The notes: generated by a model from the letters alone, not told the origin. Positions 1 to 9,424 are shown, numbered from the stretch's first letter. The stretch: DNA of 64,000 bases from Candidatus Villigracilis saccharophilus (GCA_016709305.1 JADJNA010000061.1:7846-71845); one strand, 5' to 3'. Translations and numbers: made by a program.

Positions 1-629
1 GTCGCAATTTCAAGCGCCTGATCGCGGGATTCCTGTCCGATTGCCGCGAGGGCGGCGAGTACAAAGATGACAACCGCAACGCCTGTGGACACGCTGATCA
101 ATTTTGCGGGTTCATAGCTTTCCAGCGCTTTGCCAATGAAGCCTGCTCCCATGACAGAGCCAAGCAAAGTTGCCACTTCGTAGAAAGTGATGGCGCGTGT
201 GCGGGTTGTGCCTGCGTAGCGATCTGAGACCAGTGCCTGATATGTATTATGCGCTAGGTTGCGTCCAAGCCCGTACAGCATAAAGGAAAGTGTGCCGCTT
301 AATACAAGAAGCGCTATGCTCTTTGAGGGATGTGCCGCCACGTTTGAGGCTGCGAAGATCCCAAGCCCGATGACAAAGGCGCCGAAGATGATATACGGTT
401 CGCGGCGTTTGCCGAAAACGGGAAAGCCATCTGAGCGGTAGCCGAGCCAGACGCGCGCAGGGGAGATTAAAAGCGGAACGGCAAAGAAGAAGGCCACCAG
501 CGATGCGGGTAATCCCAGTTCTGCGATCATGATTCGATTTAATGTCCCCCCGATCAATGCGCCGCTTAATCCATACCCGATTGAAAAGAATGCCAGACGT
601 GCATTGTTTAGGTAACGAACAACTTTCAT
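1..629 (-). CDS. BCD-family (PucC/LhaA-like) MFS transporter, C-terminus off the window
   Basis: About 209 N-terminal residues are visible; the gene runs off the left edge. It is a hydrophobic MFS protein with several membrane segments. The loop GYRSDGFPVFGKRREPYI, near residues 63-80, resembles the segment after helix 2 in the bacteriochlorophyll delivery (BCD/PUCC) family, whose known members act in tetrapyrrole or light-harvesting assembly. Its ATG (629-627) overlaps the TGA of the protoporphyrinogen oxidase gene as ATGA, so the two are probably translationally coupled. A porphyrin or haem-related transport role is inferred from this pairing; the substrate is unknown. No other photosynthesis gene is in the window, so phototrophy is not implied. 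Confidence 0.72.
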   Translation of the reverse strand, partial: MKVVRYLNNARLAFFSIGYGLSGALIGGTLNRIMIAELGLPASLVAFFFAVPLLISPARVWLGYRSDGFPVFGKRREPYIIFGAFVIGLGIFAASNVAAHPSKSIALLVLSGTLSFMLYGLGRNLAHNTYQALVSDRYAGTTRTRAITFYEVATLLGSVMGAGFIGKALESYEPAKLISVSTGVAVVIFVLAALAAIGQESRDQALEIA

Positions 630-1996
630 TTTTTATGCTCCTTGGTGTAATGGAATAATTTCTCCGCCGCCTCTCTTCCCTGACGAATACAGTCAGGGAC
701 AGCAATGCCGCGGTATGAACTGCCGGCCAGCGCAAGATTTGGTGGCAGGTTTTTTTCAATTTCATCCACACGTTTCAAATGCCCCACATCCGCCTGCGGA
801 AATCCATTTTGCCAGCGGAACGCTGTCCAGGTCTGCGGCGCGGCGCTGATACCGAGCAATTCCGCGAGCTCCCTTTTGACTGCCTCGATCAGCTTTTCAT
901 CGCCAAATTCCACCATCTCAGGCGCGCCGCCCCCGATGAATATCCTGAGCACAGCGTATCCCTCCGTTGACCGTTCTGGCATCTTGCGCGACGTGAAGGT
1001 GATCGCGTCGATCATTCTTTTTTCACGGCGCGGGATCATTACCCCGCTGATGACGGGTTGCCTGGGGATATCTGACTTGCGATACACGAGTGAAAGCGTG
1101 CCAATGTTTTGGTGGCGGATCGCGCTTAACCGCCGGCTGGTTTCTGGGGAAATATCATTAATCAGCGCGGATGCTTGATTCGCTAGCACTGCCAAAATCA
1201 CTCCGTCCGCGTGGACTGTGGTTCCATCCTCCGTGAATATTTGATACCCATTATTGTTCTGTGACATTCTTTCAACCCGCGTATTCAAACGTAAATCCCC
1301 TTTGAGTTGACGGGCTAATTCATCCGTCAATGCTTGTAATCCGTTTTTGAATGAAACAAAGCGCGGAATTTTTTGCCCGCTTTTTTTTCTTCCGCGGAAT
1401 GCCCGCAGCGCTGCGCCCGCAACCAATCCGCCGCCTTCTCTTTCCATCTCCCTCATAACCGGTGAGGAGACCATGATACTTTGAGTTTCCGGGTCTGTAT
1501 TGTAAATTCCGCCCAGCACTGGCCCTATGAATTTCTCCAGTGCTTCCCGCCCCAGTCTGCGGCGCACAAAATCTGCAAGCGACTCGTCTTCATAGTCTCG
1601 CCGGGCGGGTTGAAATGGCTCCGCCAGCATTCGCAGTTTTCCGCGGACAGTCAAGAGGGGAGTGGATATGAATCGTGAAGCCGAAACAGGGATCGGGTAA
1701 AGAACACTGTGATCTAGCACGTAAGTCCCGTTGGTTTCAGAACCAGGGTTGACCATCTGATCGCGCATTCCCAACTCGTTCGCCAAATTCCACGCCTCGG
1801 GCTTGCGTGTAATAAGGGTGTCTGGCCCGCCTTCGACCAAAAAATTCGCATTGTTAATTAAATTGATTTTTGATGATACGACTTTTCCGCCCCAGTGATC
1901 AGAGGCTTCGATTAAGGTAAATTTAATTCCGCGTTGTTGTAATTCCCACGCGGCGCTTAGACCTGTTACGCCCCCGCCGACGATCGCAATGTGCAT
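626..1996 (-). CDS. hemY: Protoporphyrinogen oxidase (HemY/HemG type, FAD-dependent)
   Basis: 456 residues, the usual length for the oxygen-dependent flavoprotein that oxidises protoporphyrinogen IX to protoporphyrin IX in haem synthesis. The N-terminus has an FAD-binding Rossmann motif (GGGVTGLSAAWEL, residues 7-19) and an acidic strand end (LIEA). The C-terminus has the family motif GSSYRGIAVPDCIRQG, which closes the FAD site. The ATG at 1996 follows a good ribosome site (AGGAGAAGG). It probably heads an operon with the downstream BCD transporter through an ATGA overlap. Confidence 0.9.
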   Translation of the reverse strand: MHIAIVGGGVTGLSAAWELQQRGIKFTLIEASDHWGGKVVSSKINLINNANFLVEGGPDTLITRKPEAWNLANELGMRDQMVNPGSETNGTYVLDHSVLYPIPVSASRFISTPLLTVRGKLRMLAEPFQPARRDYEDESLADFVRRRLGREALEKFIGPVLGGIYNTDPETQSIMVSSPVMREMEREGGGLVAGAALRAFRGRKKSGQKIPRFVSFKNGLQALTDELARQLKGDLRLNTRVERMSQNNNGYQIFTEDGTTVHADGVILAVLANQASALINDISPETSRRLSAIRHQNIGTLSLVYRKSDIPRQPVISGVMIPRREKRMIDAITFTSRKMPERSTEGYAVLRIFIGGGAPEMVEFGDEKLIEAVKRELAELLGISAAPQTWTAFRWQNGFPQADVGHLKRVDEIEKNLPPNLALAGSSYRGIAVPDCIRQGREAAEKLFHYTKEHKK

Positions 1997-2152
1997 ACAC
2001 CTTCTCCTGGGTTGCTCTCCTCGGTTGGATTATTGTATGTTTATTCACAAATTAGGACAGGTAGATTTTGTAGGTTTCAATAAGAGTTTACTTAAAAATG
2101 AAAGCATATTGCGCGCCCGTTATAATAGAAAAATATTTTCATGGGAGTCGAA

Positions 2153-2569
2153 ATGGCAATTAATTTATTAGGATTTGCTTCCGCGTTTGCGACATTCCTC
2201 GGCGTCTGGCTGGGACATGTCGCTGTAAGGAAGATCGAGCGTGAAATGACCAATTTGTGGATACCGGCCTTGATCGCTTTTACAATGGGATCGGGTTTGA
2301 GGTCGCATCTTTCTTTGTCTCAAGCCTGTATTTATCTGCGATGTGCGGCATCCTCGGTGTGACCTTGCTCTGGGACTCATTCGAGTTTTATCGCCAGCAA
2401 AAACGTATCAAGCACGGACATGCCCCCCGCAAATCCAAAGAATCCGCGCCACGCAAAAATCCTGGCTGAATATCCTGTCGCTACTATATTTGACTGGCTT
2501 AATCGTAATCCGCGTGGAATGGCTTACTCGCCTACTGAATTAGCTTCGATCAAGGAAAATGAAAAATGA
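2153..2569 (+). CDS. DUF4491-type small membrane protein, broken by two compensating single-base frameshifts
   Basis: Three reading frames join into one protein of about 138 residues. Frame 1 gives MAINLLGFASAFATFLGVWL and on to GSGL. A one-base loss near 2298 moves to a frame reading EVASFFVSSLYLSAMCGILG. One extra C in the run of six C near 2426-2431 moves to a frame reading NPKNPRHAKILAEYP, then DWLNRNPRG, ending at TGA 2567-2569. That stop overlaps the ATG of the next gene (ATGA), which supports the reconstruction. The product has about four membrane segments and a basic C-terminal tail; its function is unknown. A -10-like TATAAT lies at 2121-2126. ATG 2141 is an alternative in-frame start. 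The pattern suggests assembly indels more than a dead gene. Confidence 0.6.
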
Positions 2570-2898
2570 ATTTATTTGGATTTCTACTCGGCATCGCCAC
2601 GCTTTTCATTATCGGATTGGGTTTTATCTGGGTGATTCGCGGAGAAAGATATTTTGGTTATTTATGGTGGCCGTACGTGATGGCTGCCGGCGCATTGTGC
2701 ATTCTCGGTTCATTATTCATGCTAAATAACTGGGCATCCTCTCTGATTGGCGCTCTTGGAGCATCCTTGATCTGGGGTTCGACTGAATTAAAGGAACAGG
2801 CTGTGCGCGGCGAGATCGGTTGGTATCCATTCCGCGCGAAGAAAATCCTCCCTCCATTTGCGGATGCGATCAAAAAGTGGAAAGCGCCGAGCTTGTGA
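2566..2898 (+). CDS. DUF4491-like small membrane protein
   Basis: 110 residues with about four hydrophobic helices and a basic tail (WYPFRAKK). It shares the topology of the preceding, frameshifted gene (an opening helix, a hydrophobic LGASLIWGSTELK segment near residue 70) and is probably a diverged paralogue. It starts inside the ATGA overlap with that gene and ends in a GTGA overlap with the lipoprotein hydrolase, so the three form a tightly coupled operon. The function of the family is unknown. Confidence 0.6.
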   Translation: MNLFGFLLGIATLFIIGLGFIWVIRGERYFGYLWWPYVMAAGALCILGSLFMLNNWASSLIGALGASLIWGSTELKEQAVRGEIGWYPFRAKKILPPFADAIKKWKAPSL

Positions 2899-3989
2899 AT
2901 CACCGCATTAGCCTGTTCCTCTTGATTTTTCTTGCGGCGTGTACGCCTGCTTCCGTTCTGCCGACTGCCACCCTGCCTCCGCCCAATGTGATGATCACCC
3001 CCGCATCTTTAACGCCCACGATCACGCCAATTCCAACTGCAACGCGCGCGACCGAAAAGGCGATCCAGCCGTATACCATTGACGGCTTGCGCAGCCATAA
3101 ATTTCAAAGCGGGAAGATCGTACTTCGTGAAATACTGCTTGAGACAGAAAATTTCACACGTTATTTAATTGAATATCCAAGCGACGGACTGACCATCACA
3201 GGTATTTTGCAGATCCCAAAGAGCGGTGGTGCGCCCTATCCGGTCATTATGATGAATCATGGATTCTTTTCGCGCACGGTTTACAACTCCGGTGACGGTA
3301 CAGACCGTGCCGCGGAGTTTTTCAACCGCCGTGGTTATCTGACTCTCTCGTCAGATTACCGCAGTTGGGGTGATTCTGAAACTGGAGAAAGTTTGTTTTA
3401 CTCGGGTCTCGCCATTGATGTTATCAATTTGATGAACGCCATTCCTTCGCTTCCGCAGGCTGACCCTGAACGCATTGGTATGTGGGGGCACAGCATGGGT
3501 GGCGGCGTGACTCTCAAAGTGCTCGCCGTCGACTCGCGCGTCAAAGCAGCCGTCATTTATTCCTCGGTCAGCGCGGATTTTGCGGATATTATTGCCCGTT
3601 GGGGACCAGGCTGCCTTGGCGATGTGTTCGCGGGAGAGCTTGAATATGGCTGTAACTCTTCAGACATCCTGCCATTGGATCTTCCCCCTGACTTGATCGC
3701 CTCCTACTTTAACTCTGTGGTTGATCCTGATATCCTGAAAGCCGTTTCTCCGCTTTATCATTTGGACACCGTCAGCGCGCCAGTGCAGATCAACTACGGC
3801 ACAAAAGACGGTCTGACATTTGCCGGCACTCCGCCTGAATGGTCCACAAAAATGTATGATGGTTTCATAGCAGCGAATAAAGACGCGCAGATATTTTCCC
3901 AGGAGGATGAAGGCCATTCCTTTATTGGGGAACCGTGGTTTGAATTCATGGCGCGGTCCTTGAGATTCTTTGATAAGCACGTGAGATAA
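2895..3989 (+). CDS. Exported alpha/beta hydrolase lipoprotein (S9/dienelactone-hydrolase type)
   Basis: The GTG at 2895 is preferred because it overlaps the upstream TGA (GTGA) and opens a lipoprotein signal peptide (LFLLIFLAACTPAS, lipidated Cys near residue 16). A Thr/Pro-rich linker of about 40 residues follows, then an alpha/beta hydrolase domain. The nucleophile elbow is GHSMGGG; likely acid and base are Asp in GTKDGL and His in DEGHSF. The shape fits a surface-anchored esterase or peptidase of about 364 residues. The substrate cannot be read from sequence. Confidence 0.78.
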   Translation: MNHRISLFLLIFLAACTPASVLPTATLPPPNVMITPASLTPTITPIPTATRATEKAIQPYTIDGLRSHKFQSGKIVLREILLETENFTRYLIEYPSDGLTITGILQIPKSGGAPYPVIMMNHGFFSRTVYNSGDGTDRAAEFFNRRGYLTLSSDYRSWGDSETGESLFYSGLAIDVINLMNAIPSLPQADPERIGMWGHSMGGGVTLKVLAVDSRVKAAVIYSSVSADFADIIARWGPGCLGDVFAGELEYGCNSSDILPLDLPPDLIASYFNSVVDPDILKAVSPLYHLDTVSAPVQINYGTKDGLTFAGTPPEWSTKMYDGFIAANKDAQIFSQEDEGHSFIGEPWFEFMARSLRFFDKHVR

Positions 3990-4041
3990 TCCTCTGGAAT
4001 CCATCAACTCATTGCCCTGTGGGGGCAGATGGAAAATGCTC

Positions 4042-6638
4042 ATGAAAAAATATCCCTTTATCTTATTGGTACTCCTTTTCCTGATTTCCTGCGCTCCTGT
4101 AAGCACGCCTGTTGTTGCAGATTCAACCTTTGCCCCATCTTCTCCACTCGACGGTCAATGGCAGGGGACGGGCTCCTCGATTGATGGTAAGTCGTTCAAG
4201 ATATTTCTCACGATCCAAAATTCTTCCCTTGCAGGGTTGATCTATAACTTCACTGGCTCAAATGGAATCCCATGTACCGCCATCGCCTATGGACAAATAC
4301 CCATACCGAATCAGCCAAAGATAACGAACAACACACTCGAAACCATTCTTGGTGACGATGTAACCATATCCGCCTCGTTTGAATCAGACTCAAGGTCCGC
4401 AGGCCGCCTCGTGATCCACTGGCATGATCGCCAACCGAACTGTAACGGTGATTACGAAGTAATCTGGTCGGCCACGAAGCAAATTCCACAAACTGCCCAA
4501 TCAGCAAATAAGTCAAACCCAAACGCGCCGAATCTGTTTGAAATCTTTGTTCAAATCTTGATCTTCGGCTTGTCAAATGGCGCGGTTCTGGCCATCAATG
4601 CCATCGGCGTGACCTTGATCTACAGCACAGTCCGCACGTTAAATCTTGCGCATGGGGATGTCTTTGCTTTATGCACCGCACTGGTAACTTCAATCATTAA
4701 CATTGTCGGCATCAAACAAAATTGGCCGCCGCCGCAGATTGCCGGCGGGCTTGCTTTCGTACTTCTTGCCGCTATGACGCTCGGCGCATTGCTAAGCGTT
4801 GGCGTGGAACGCCTCGCTTTCTCTCCCTTCCGCGGGCATTCGCGCCTTGCGCCTTTAATCGCCACGCTCGGGCTTTCGTTTATTCTCTTTCAAGGCGCGC
4901 TTGTTTGGCGCACTTTTCAAGGCTCGTGGATTCCCGGTGAGCATCGTAGCGTCCCTGGTTTACCCGAAGTACCTACCGATGGAATCCCTTCTTTATTGCC
5001 TGAGATCAATCTTGTAAAAACGCTGGGCTTGCCGTTCAACATCATCATCCGCTTTAGCGATGTCTTTGTTATTCTGATGGCGTTTGCATTAGTGGCATTC
5101 GCAACCTGGTTTTTGTTAAAGTCCCGCACAGGCAAAGCCATCCGTGCTTTATCGCAGAGTTACCAAATGGCAGAGATGATCGGCATCAATGTCAACCAAA
5201 CCATTCGCTGTGCGTTCGCCTTGGGCGGTGCGTTCGCCGGTTCGGCAGGCTTTATATTCGCACTGTATTATTCACGCCCATTTGGCAGTCACGGTGCGCA
5301 GAGCGGACTCTTCGCGTTCATGGCCGCCTTGCTTGGCGGTATCGGCAATCCGTTCGGCGCATTGGTCAGTGGCCTATTAATTGGCGTGGTCTCTTCGTTG
5401 AGTGATTACTATCTCACCGCACAGTGGACTCCTGCCTTGCTGCTTGCTCTGCTTGTGATTCTCTTTGCCTGGAAGCCAACTGGCTTCGGCGGGGAAGGGG
5501 AGTCAGAGTCAATCACGGTCCGCGATTCAATTATTTTAACAGCGCCAGTTCAAAACGCGGGTGTGAAGCGTTGGTTTATCCTCCTATTGCTTGCGCTTGC
5601 AATTGCTCCTCTCGTTTTGCAGAGCGGGCAAATCATTCTGCGTCTTGCAGTGATTTTTATTTTGCTTACTCTGGGATTGAATCTCGCGCTTGGCATTACA
5701 GGCATGCTCGACCTTGGTTTTGCCGCGAGTTTTGGCCTCGCGGCATATATCACCGCGTTGTTTACTTCCAAGTTTGATATTGTTCTGGTGTCGATTCTTG
5801 GCGCGGGCGTCGGGGTGTTTCTCGGTTTACTAAAAGGCTTCTTATCCCAACGATTACGCAGCGATTTTTTGCCGTTGCGACTCTTGCGCTTGGATTACTC
5901 GTTCGGCAGGTGATTATAAATTTGGACTTTACCGGCGGCATGGGCGGGATCGGTGGAATCAGCGCGCCTCATTTTCTTAACCTCAGCCTGCTCGGCCAGA
6001 CCCAAAAATATTACCTCGTCCTCGGCGTTGTGACTCTCGCCGCATGGATGAGTCATCGCCTTATCGCATCCCGCACTGGCCGCGCATGGATCGCACTTAG
6101 CGAAGATGAACTTGCCGCATTATCGGTAGGTGTGAACGTGGCGCGTTCCCGTACGATCTCGTTGATGTTAAGTTCTGCTCTGGCGGGAATTGCTGGCGCA
6201 TTATATGCAAGCACGCTTTCCTTTGTAGAGCCCGACCTGATGGCCTTTCACGTCTCAAGCATGATCCTGACAATGGCCATCCTCGGCGGCGCAGGCAATG
6301 TGACCGGCGCATTTGTCGGCGCGCTGGCAATTATCTTATATGACAAAACCATCATCCCCCAGCTTGCAGACTGGTTGGCCTTGATCTGGCCCAAAGATGC
6401 CTTCATCGGTTCCGTGCCAGATATTCGTGGCGCGTCATTCTTTAATTTCGGCATTGTGTTGTATCTCACGGTCCTTCTTCGCGCGAGGAAAAGTAAAAAT
6501 GGAGTGCGGACTTCAGTCCGCTTCATTCAAAAAGCAGCCCGAAATCCCGCGCTCCGCTCACAAAATTACTTGACGTTACAGGGGTCTTGCTATAAAATCC
6601 TGTCACTACATCATCTTATTTCTAAAGGAGGCACGTAA
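4042..6638 (+). CDS. Lipoprotein-like domain fused to LivH-LivM branched-chain amino acid ABC permeases; frameshift in LivM
   Basis: It starts at ATG 4042 (or 4036) after GGAAA. Residues 1-20 form a lipoprotein signal (LLFLISCAPVS) and about 150 polar residues follow. A LivH permease comes next (LIYSTVRTLNLAHGDVFAL, then GGAFAGSAGF), then a LivM-type permease. The first frame stops at 5913. At a run of six T (5865-5870) one missing T would restore the frame and continue as FFAVATLALGLLVRQV through GGAGNVTGAFVG. LivH and LivM are normally separate, so this is a three-part fusion. No LivG, LivF or binding protein lies nearby. The last 45 residues or so are not LivM-like and read through a promoter, so the native C-terminus may be lost. 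Confidence 0.7.
6570..6598 (+). promoter_or_regulatory. Sigma-70-type promoter for the short leader ORF
   Basis: TTGACG at 6570-6575 and TAAAAT at 6593-6598 are separated by 17 bases. A start site would fall about 35 bases before the leader ORF ATG at 6641. Confidence 0.6.
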
Positions 6639-6640
6639 AC

Positions 6641-6703
6641 ATGAAAGTCAGCACATTATCCACCATACTTGTTTTGAGCGCGCCTTCTGAAGGGTTGTTG
6701 TAG
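6641..6703 (+). CDS. Candidate attenuator leader peptide, 20 residues, rich in Leu/Val/Ile
   Basis: A very strong ribosome site (AAAGGAGG) lies upstream of an ATG that opens a 20-residue ORF ending in Leu-Leu-stop. Eight of the 20 residues are Leu, Val or Ile. It follows a clean promoter and is followed within 35 bases by two Rho-independent terminators. That is the layout of a ribosome-mediated attenuator for branched-chain amino acid genes; the internal SAPSEGLL loosely recalls the TAPSA of the E. coli ilvB leader. What follows is a RIO kinase gene rather than an ilv or leu gene, so the leader is either orphaned or used unexpectedly. Confidence 0.5.
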   Translation: MKVSTLSTILVLSAPSEGLL

Positions 6704-6735
6704 TAACGACTTAAGTTGTTTTAGTTTACTAGTCA

Positions 6736-6765
6736 ACCGCAGGTGCGTCTCGCCCTGCGGTTTTT
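6736..6765 (+). terminator. Rho-independent terminator behind the leader ORF
   Basis: Stem ACCGCAGG (6736-6743) pairs with CCTGCGGT (6754-6761) and is followed by a T run. Confidence 0.75.
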
Positions 6766-6775
6766 GATTCCATTG

Positions 6776-6805
6776 CCGCAGGAGGTCATTTCCTGTGGTT
6801 TTTTT
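6776..6805 (+). terminator. Second, tandem Rho-independent terminator
   Basis: CCGCAGGA (6776-6783) pairs with TCCTGTGG (6791-6798) with one G-U pair, followed by seven T. Its left arm repeats that of the preceding terminator, so the two stems could also exchange partners. Confidence 0.7.
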
Positions 6806-6827
6806 ATTATCAAGGTAAATAACAGCA

Positions 6828-7853
6828 ATGAATACAAATGATGCAATCGAATTCTTCAATGAATTGGATGATAACGAACAATTAAATAACTATGTCCGCC
6901 CCGGCGTGCGCAAAGAGAAACATCCGTTGCGCAACCCGAAGAAAGTGCCTTTGTCTGTCCAAAAGTTTGTTCAGGCACAGGATGATTCGAAGAGCAGCTT
7001 CAAATTCACCTACAAAGCCGCGCGCTTTGAGGAATGGTGGCTGCTTGACTCGCTCGGTGATTTCTACGAACACAAATGGATCTCGGATGTCTTGCGCAGA
7101 GTCAAAGGCGGCAAGGAAGCGTCAGTATACCAATGCAGGTCCGGGGTCGAAGTGGATGCGCCGTTGGTGGCTGCGAAGGTTTATCGTCCGCGCTCGCTCC
7201 GCAATTTAAAGAACGACCAGCAATATCGCGTTGGACGGGTTGATCTTGGCGAGGATGGTAATGCTCTCGTCAAAAGCGGTGATGTCCACGCCATCGCCAA
7301 GCGCTCAAGTTACGGGGAAGGACTCCGCCATCAATCGTGGATCGCCTATGAGTTCAAGACTCTTGAGCTTCTTCACGAGGCTGGTGTGGATGTCCCCAAG
7401 CCTTATGCGATGGAGAAGAACGCCATCCTGATGGGTTATGTGGGCGACATAGACACCTCTGCTCCCGCGCTTAGCACCGTCGCGTTGGAATTGGATGAAG
7501 CAAGATCTCTTTATGATCGCGTAGTGCGAAACATTGACTTGATGCTTACCCATAATCGCATTCACGGCGATTTGTCGGCCTACAACATCTTATACTGGGA
7601 GGGCGATATTACCCTGATCGATTTTCCGCAGGTTGTATTGCCCGAGGCAAACCCCGCTTCCTGGAGCATCTTTTTACGTGATGTGACCCGCATCTGTCAA
7701 TATTTTTCTCCTCAAGGTGTTGATTGTGACGGTCGCAAACTTGCAGCCGAGTTATGGACCTCGCATGGGCATAAGATATTCAAGGAGGTTGATCCGCTCT
7801 ACCTGGATGCCGAGAAACCAGAAGATCGCCAAATCTGGGAAAAGCAGAGGTAA
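6828..7853 (+). CDS. RIO1-type atypical serine kinase
   Basis: 341 residues. The RIO kinase signatures appear in order: the nucleotide loop GGKEASVYQC (about residue 92), the ATP lysine in AAKVYRP, the catalytic loop HGDLSAYNILY (about residue 246) and the metal-binding LIDFPQ. The N-terminal ~60 residues are charged and probably flexible. In archaea and eukaryotes RIO1 acts in small-subunit ribosome maturation; the role of bacterial versions is not settled. It sits directly after the tandem terminators, so any transcription from the upstream promoter must read through them. A terminator follows it. Confidence 0.88.
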   Translation: MNTNDAIEFFNELDDNEQLNNYVRPGVRKEKHPLRNPKKVPLSVQKFVQAQDDSKSSFKFTYKAARFEEWWLLDSLGDFYEHKWISDVLRRVKGGKEASVYQCRSGVEVDAPLVAAKVYRPRSLRNLKNDQQYRVGRVDLGEDGNALVKSGDVHAIAKRSSYGEGLRHQSWIAYEFKTLELLHEAGVDVPKPYAMEKNAILMGYVGDIDTSAPALSTVALELDEARSLYDRVVRNIDLMLTHNRIHGDLSAYNILYWEGDITLIDFPQVVLPEANPASWSIFLRDVTRICQYFSPQGVDCDGRKLAAELWTSHGHKIFKEVDPLYLDAEKPEDRQIWEKQR

Positions 7854-7862
7854 CTTGCACGA

Positions 7863-7897
7863 AGTGACAGTCATTTTTAAATGGCTGTCACTTTTTT
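7863..7897 (+). terminator. Rho-independent terminator after the RIO kinase
   Basis: AGTGACAG (7863-7870) pairs with CTGTCACT (7885-7892) around an AT-rich inner stem, followed by TTTTT. Confidence 0.8.
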
Positions 7898-7927
7898 ACT
7901 GTAAAATTAGGGAGAGGAGAATACCTT

Positions 7928-9343
7928 ATGAACAACGTTCGTCCGCACTTAACTTTAATGACCGAGGAACAAATTCAGGAAGCACACCGCAATACTCTCC
8001 GCGTTCTAAGTGAGACTGGCGTCAGGGTTGATTCACCTGAAATTCTCCAACTACTTGAGCGTAAGCTAGGATTAAAATCTCAAGATCGAATCATTAAGTT
8101 CCCAGCTGAAATTGTTGAGGAGGCGATCAAGTCCGCGCCGAAGACAATTGATCTCTACGATCGTTGTGGCGAACATAAACTGAAACTTGGTGAAAATCGT
8201 TTGAGCTTTGGTGTGGGTGTGACCGCTTTGTTCTACCAAAATCCCGTAGATGAAAAATTGGATATATTTAAGCGTGAAAATTTCCGCGACCTGGTACGGC
8301 TTGGTTCTGCATTGCCGCTGTACGACGTGATCTCCACAGTTGGCATTGTTCGCGATGTGCCTGAAGGCCAGAGCGATCTGATCGGTTCGCTTGAACATAT
8401 ATCGAACACCACTAAGCCACTGGTACTGCTGGTTTCGGATGAACACAAATTTCCAGATGTGATGGATATGTATGAGAAGCTGCATGGTGATCTAGGCACG
8501 AAACCTTTTATCATTCCTTATTTCAATCCTGTCAGTCCGCTTTGTATGAACGCGGGTACGGTGGATAAGATGAAGATTTCCATTGAACGCGGCTTGCCGC
8601 TTATCTTCTCGAATTACAGCATGGCGGGTGCTTCCACTCCGCTCACGCCGGCAGGCATCCTCACGCTGCTCATGGCAGAGCTGCTCGCGGGTCTCGTCAT
8701 TAGCCAGACCATTAAAAAAGGCGCGCCGATCCTGCTCGGTATGTTGCCCGTTTATTTTGACATGCGCACCATGTTAAACTTCTATGACCCGCAAAGCGTT
8801 CTGATCAGCGTGGCGTGTTCCGAAATGATGAAACATTACGGCATTCCGCATTGCTCAACATCAGGAAGTGGCACAGGTTGGGGTATGGATCTGATCGCCG
8901 CCGACACCTATTGGATGAACACCCTTGCGCTCCTTCTATCAAGCGGACATCTGGCTCCGTTCGTCGGTGATTCTCTTGGCTCGAAGTCCATCTCGCCAAC
9001 CACCATCGTTCACGTCCACGAGATCATTGACCAGGCGTTGAGATTCGCGAACGGTTTTCAGCTTGACGATGTCAACTCGGCGTTGAACGAGATCAATAAA
9101 GTGGGGCCAGGTAAAAGTTTCTTGAGTCAGCCGTCCACGTTAAAGAATTACAAAACGGGATATTACGTCAGCAAGGTCTATCCGCGCTACAGTATGGAAA
9201 AATGGCAGGAGGCCGGCGAGCCGCCCGCCCGTCAGGTTTTGCGCGAAAAGACACAAGACTTGCTTGCCTGCTTGCCTGTACCTGACGATCACGATGATTT
9301 GATTGGAAAAGGCGAGGAGTTTATCAGGCACAAAGGAATTTGA
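7928..9343 (+). CDS. MttB-superfamily (trimethylamine methyltransferase-like) protein, non-pyrrolysine
   Basis: 471 residues starting after GGGAGAGGAGA. It is a full-length member of the trimethylamine:corrinoid methyltransferase superfamily: an N-terminal helical region (EEAHRNTL-type segment with VLSETGV), then a TIM barrel with the conserved SGSGTGWGMD, the stretch PLVLLVSDE and the C-terminal GPGKSFLSQPST. No in-frame amber codon interrupts it, so it lacks pyrrolysine and would act on a quaternary amine such as a betaine rather than trimethylamine, by analogy with MtgB-type enzymes. No corrinoid protein or reductive activator gene is in the window, so the substrate is open. Own ribosome site and isolation suggest a monocistronic gene. 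Confidence 0.85.
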   Translation: MNNVRPHLTLMTEEQIQEAHRNTLRVLSETGVRVDSPEILQLLERKLGLKSQDRIIKFPAEIVEEAIKSAPKTIDLYDRCGEHKLKLGENRLSFGVGVTALFYQNPVDEKLDIFKRENFRDLVRLGSALPLYDVISTVGIVRDVPEGQSDLIGSLEHISNTTKPLVLLVSDEHKFPDVMDMYEKLHGDLGTKPFIIPYFNPVSPLCMNAGTVDKMKISIERGLPLIFSNYSMAGASTPLTPAGILTLLMAELLAGLVISQTIKKGAPILLGMLPVYFDMRTMLNFYDPQSVLISVACSEMMKHYGIPHCSTSGSGTGWGMDLIAADTYWMNTLALLLSSGHLAPFVGDSLGSKSISPTTIVHVHEIIDQALRFANGFQLDDVNSALNEINKVGPGKSFLSQPSTLKNYKTGYYVSKVYPRYSMEKWQEAGEPPARQVLREKTQDLLACLPVPDDHDDLIGKGEEFIRHKGI

Positions 9344-9424
9344 TGCATATTACAATCGTTTCAGTTATTTATCATCTCTGGTTTACTGATAGAATCATGG
9401 ATGAGAGAAAATGAGGATGATCAT

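Noticed and set aside
2087..2126. Promoter TTTACT with TATAAT before the DUF4491 gene
   Set aside because: The spacing is 28 bases, too long for sigma-70; only the -10-like box is noted.
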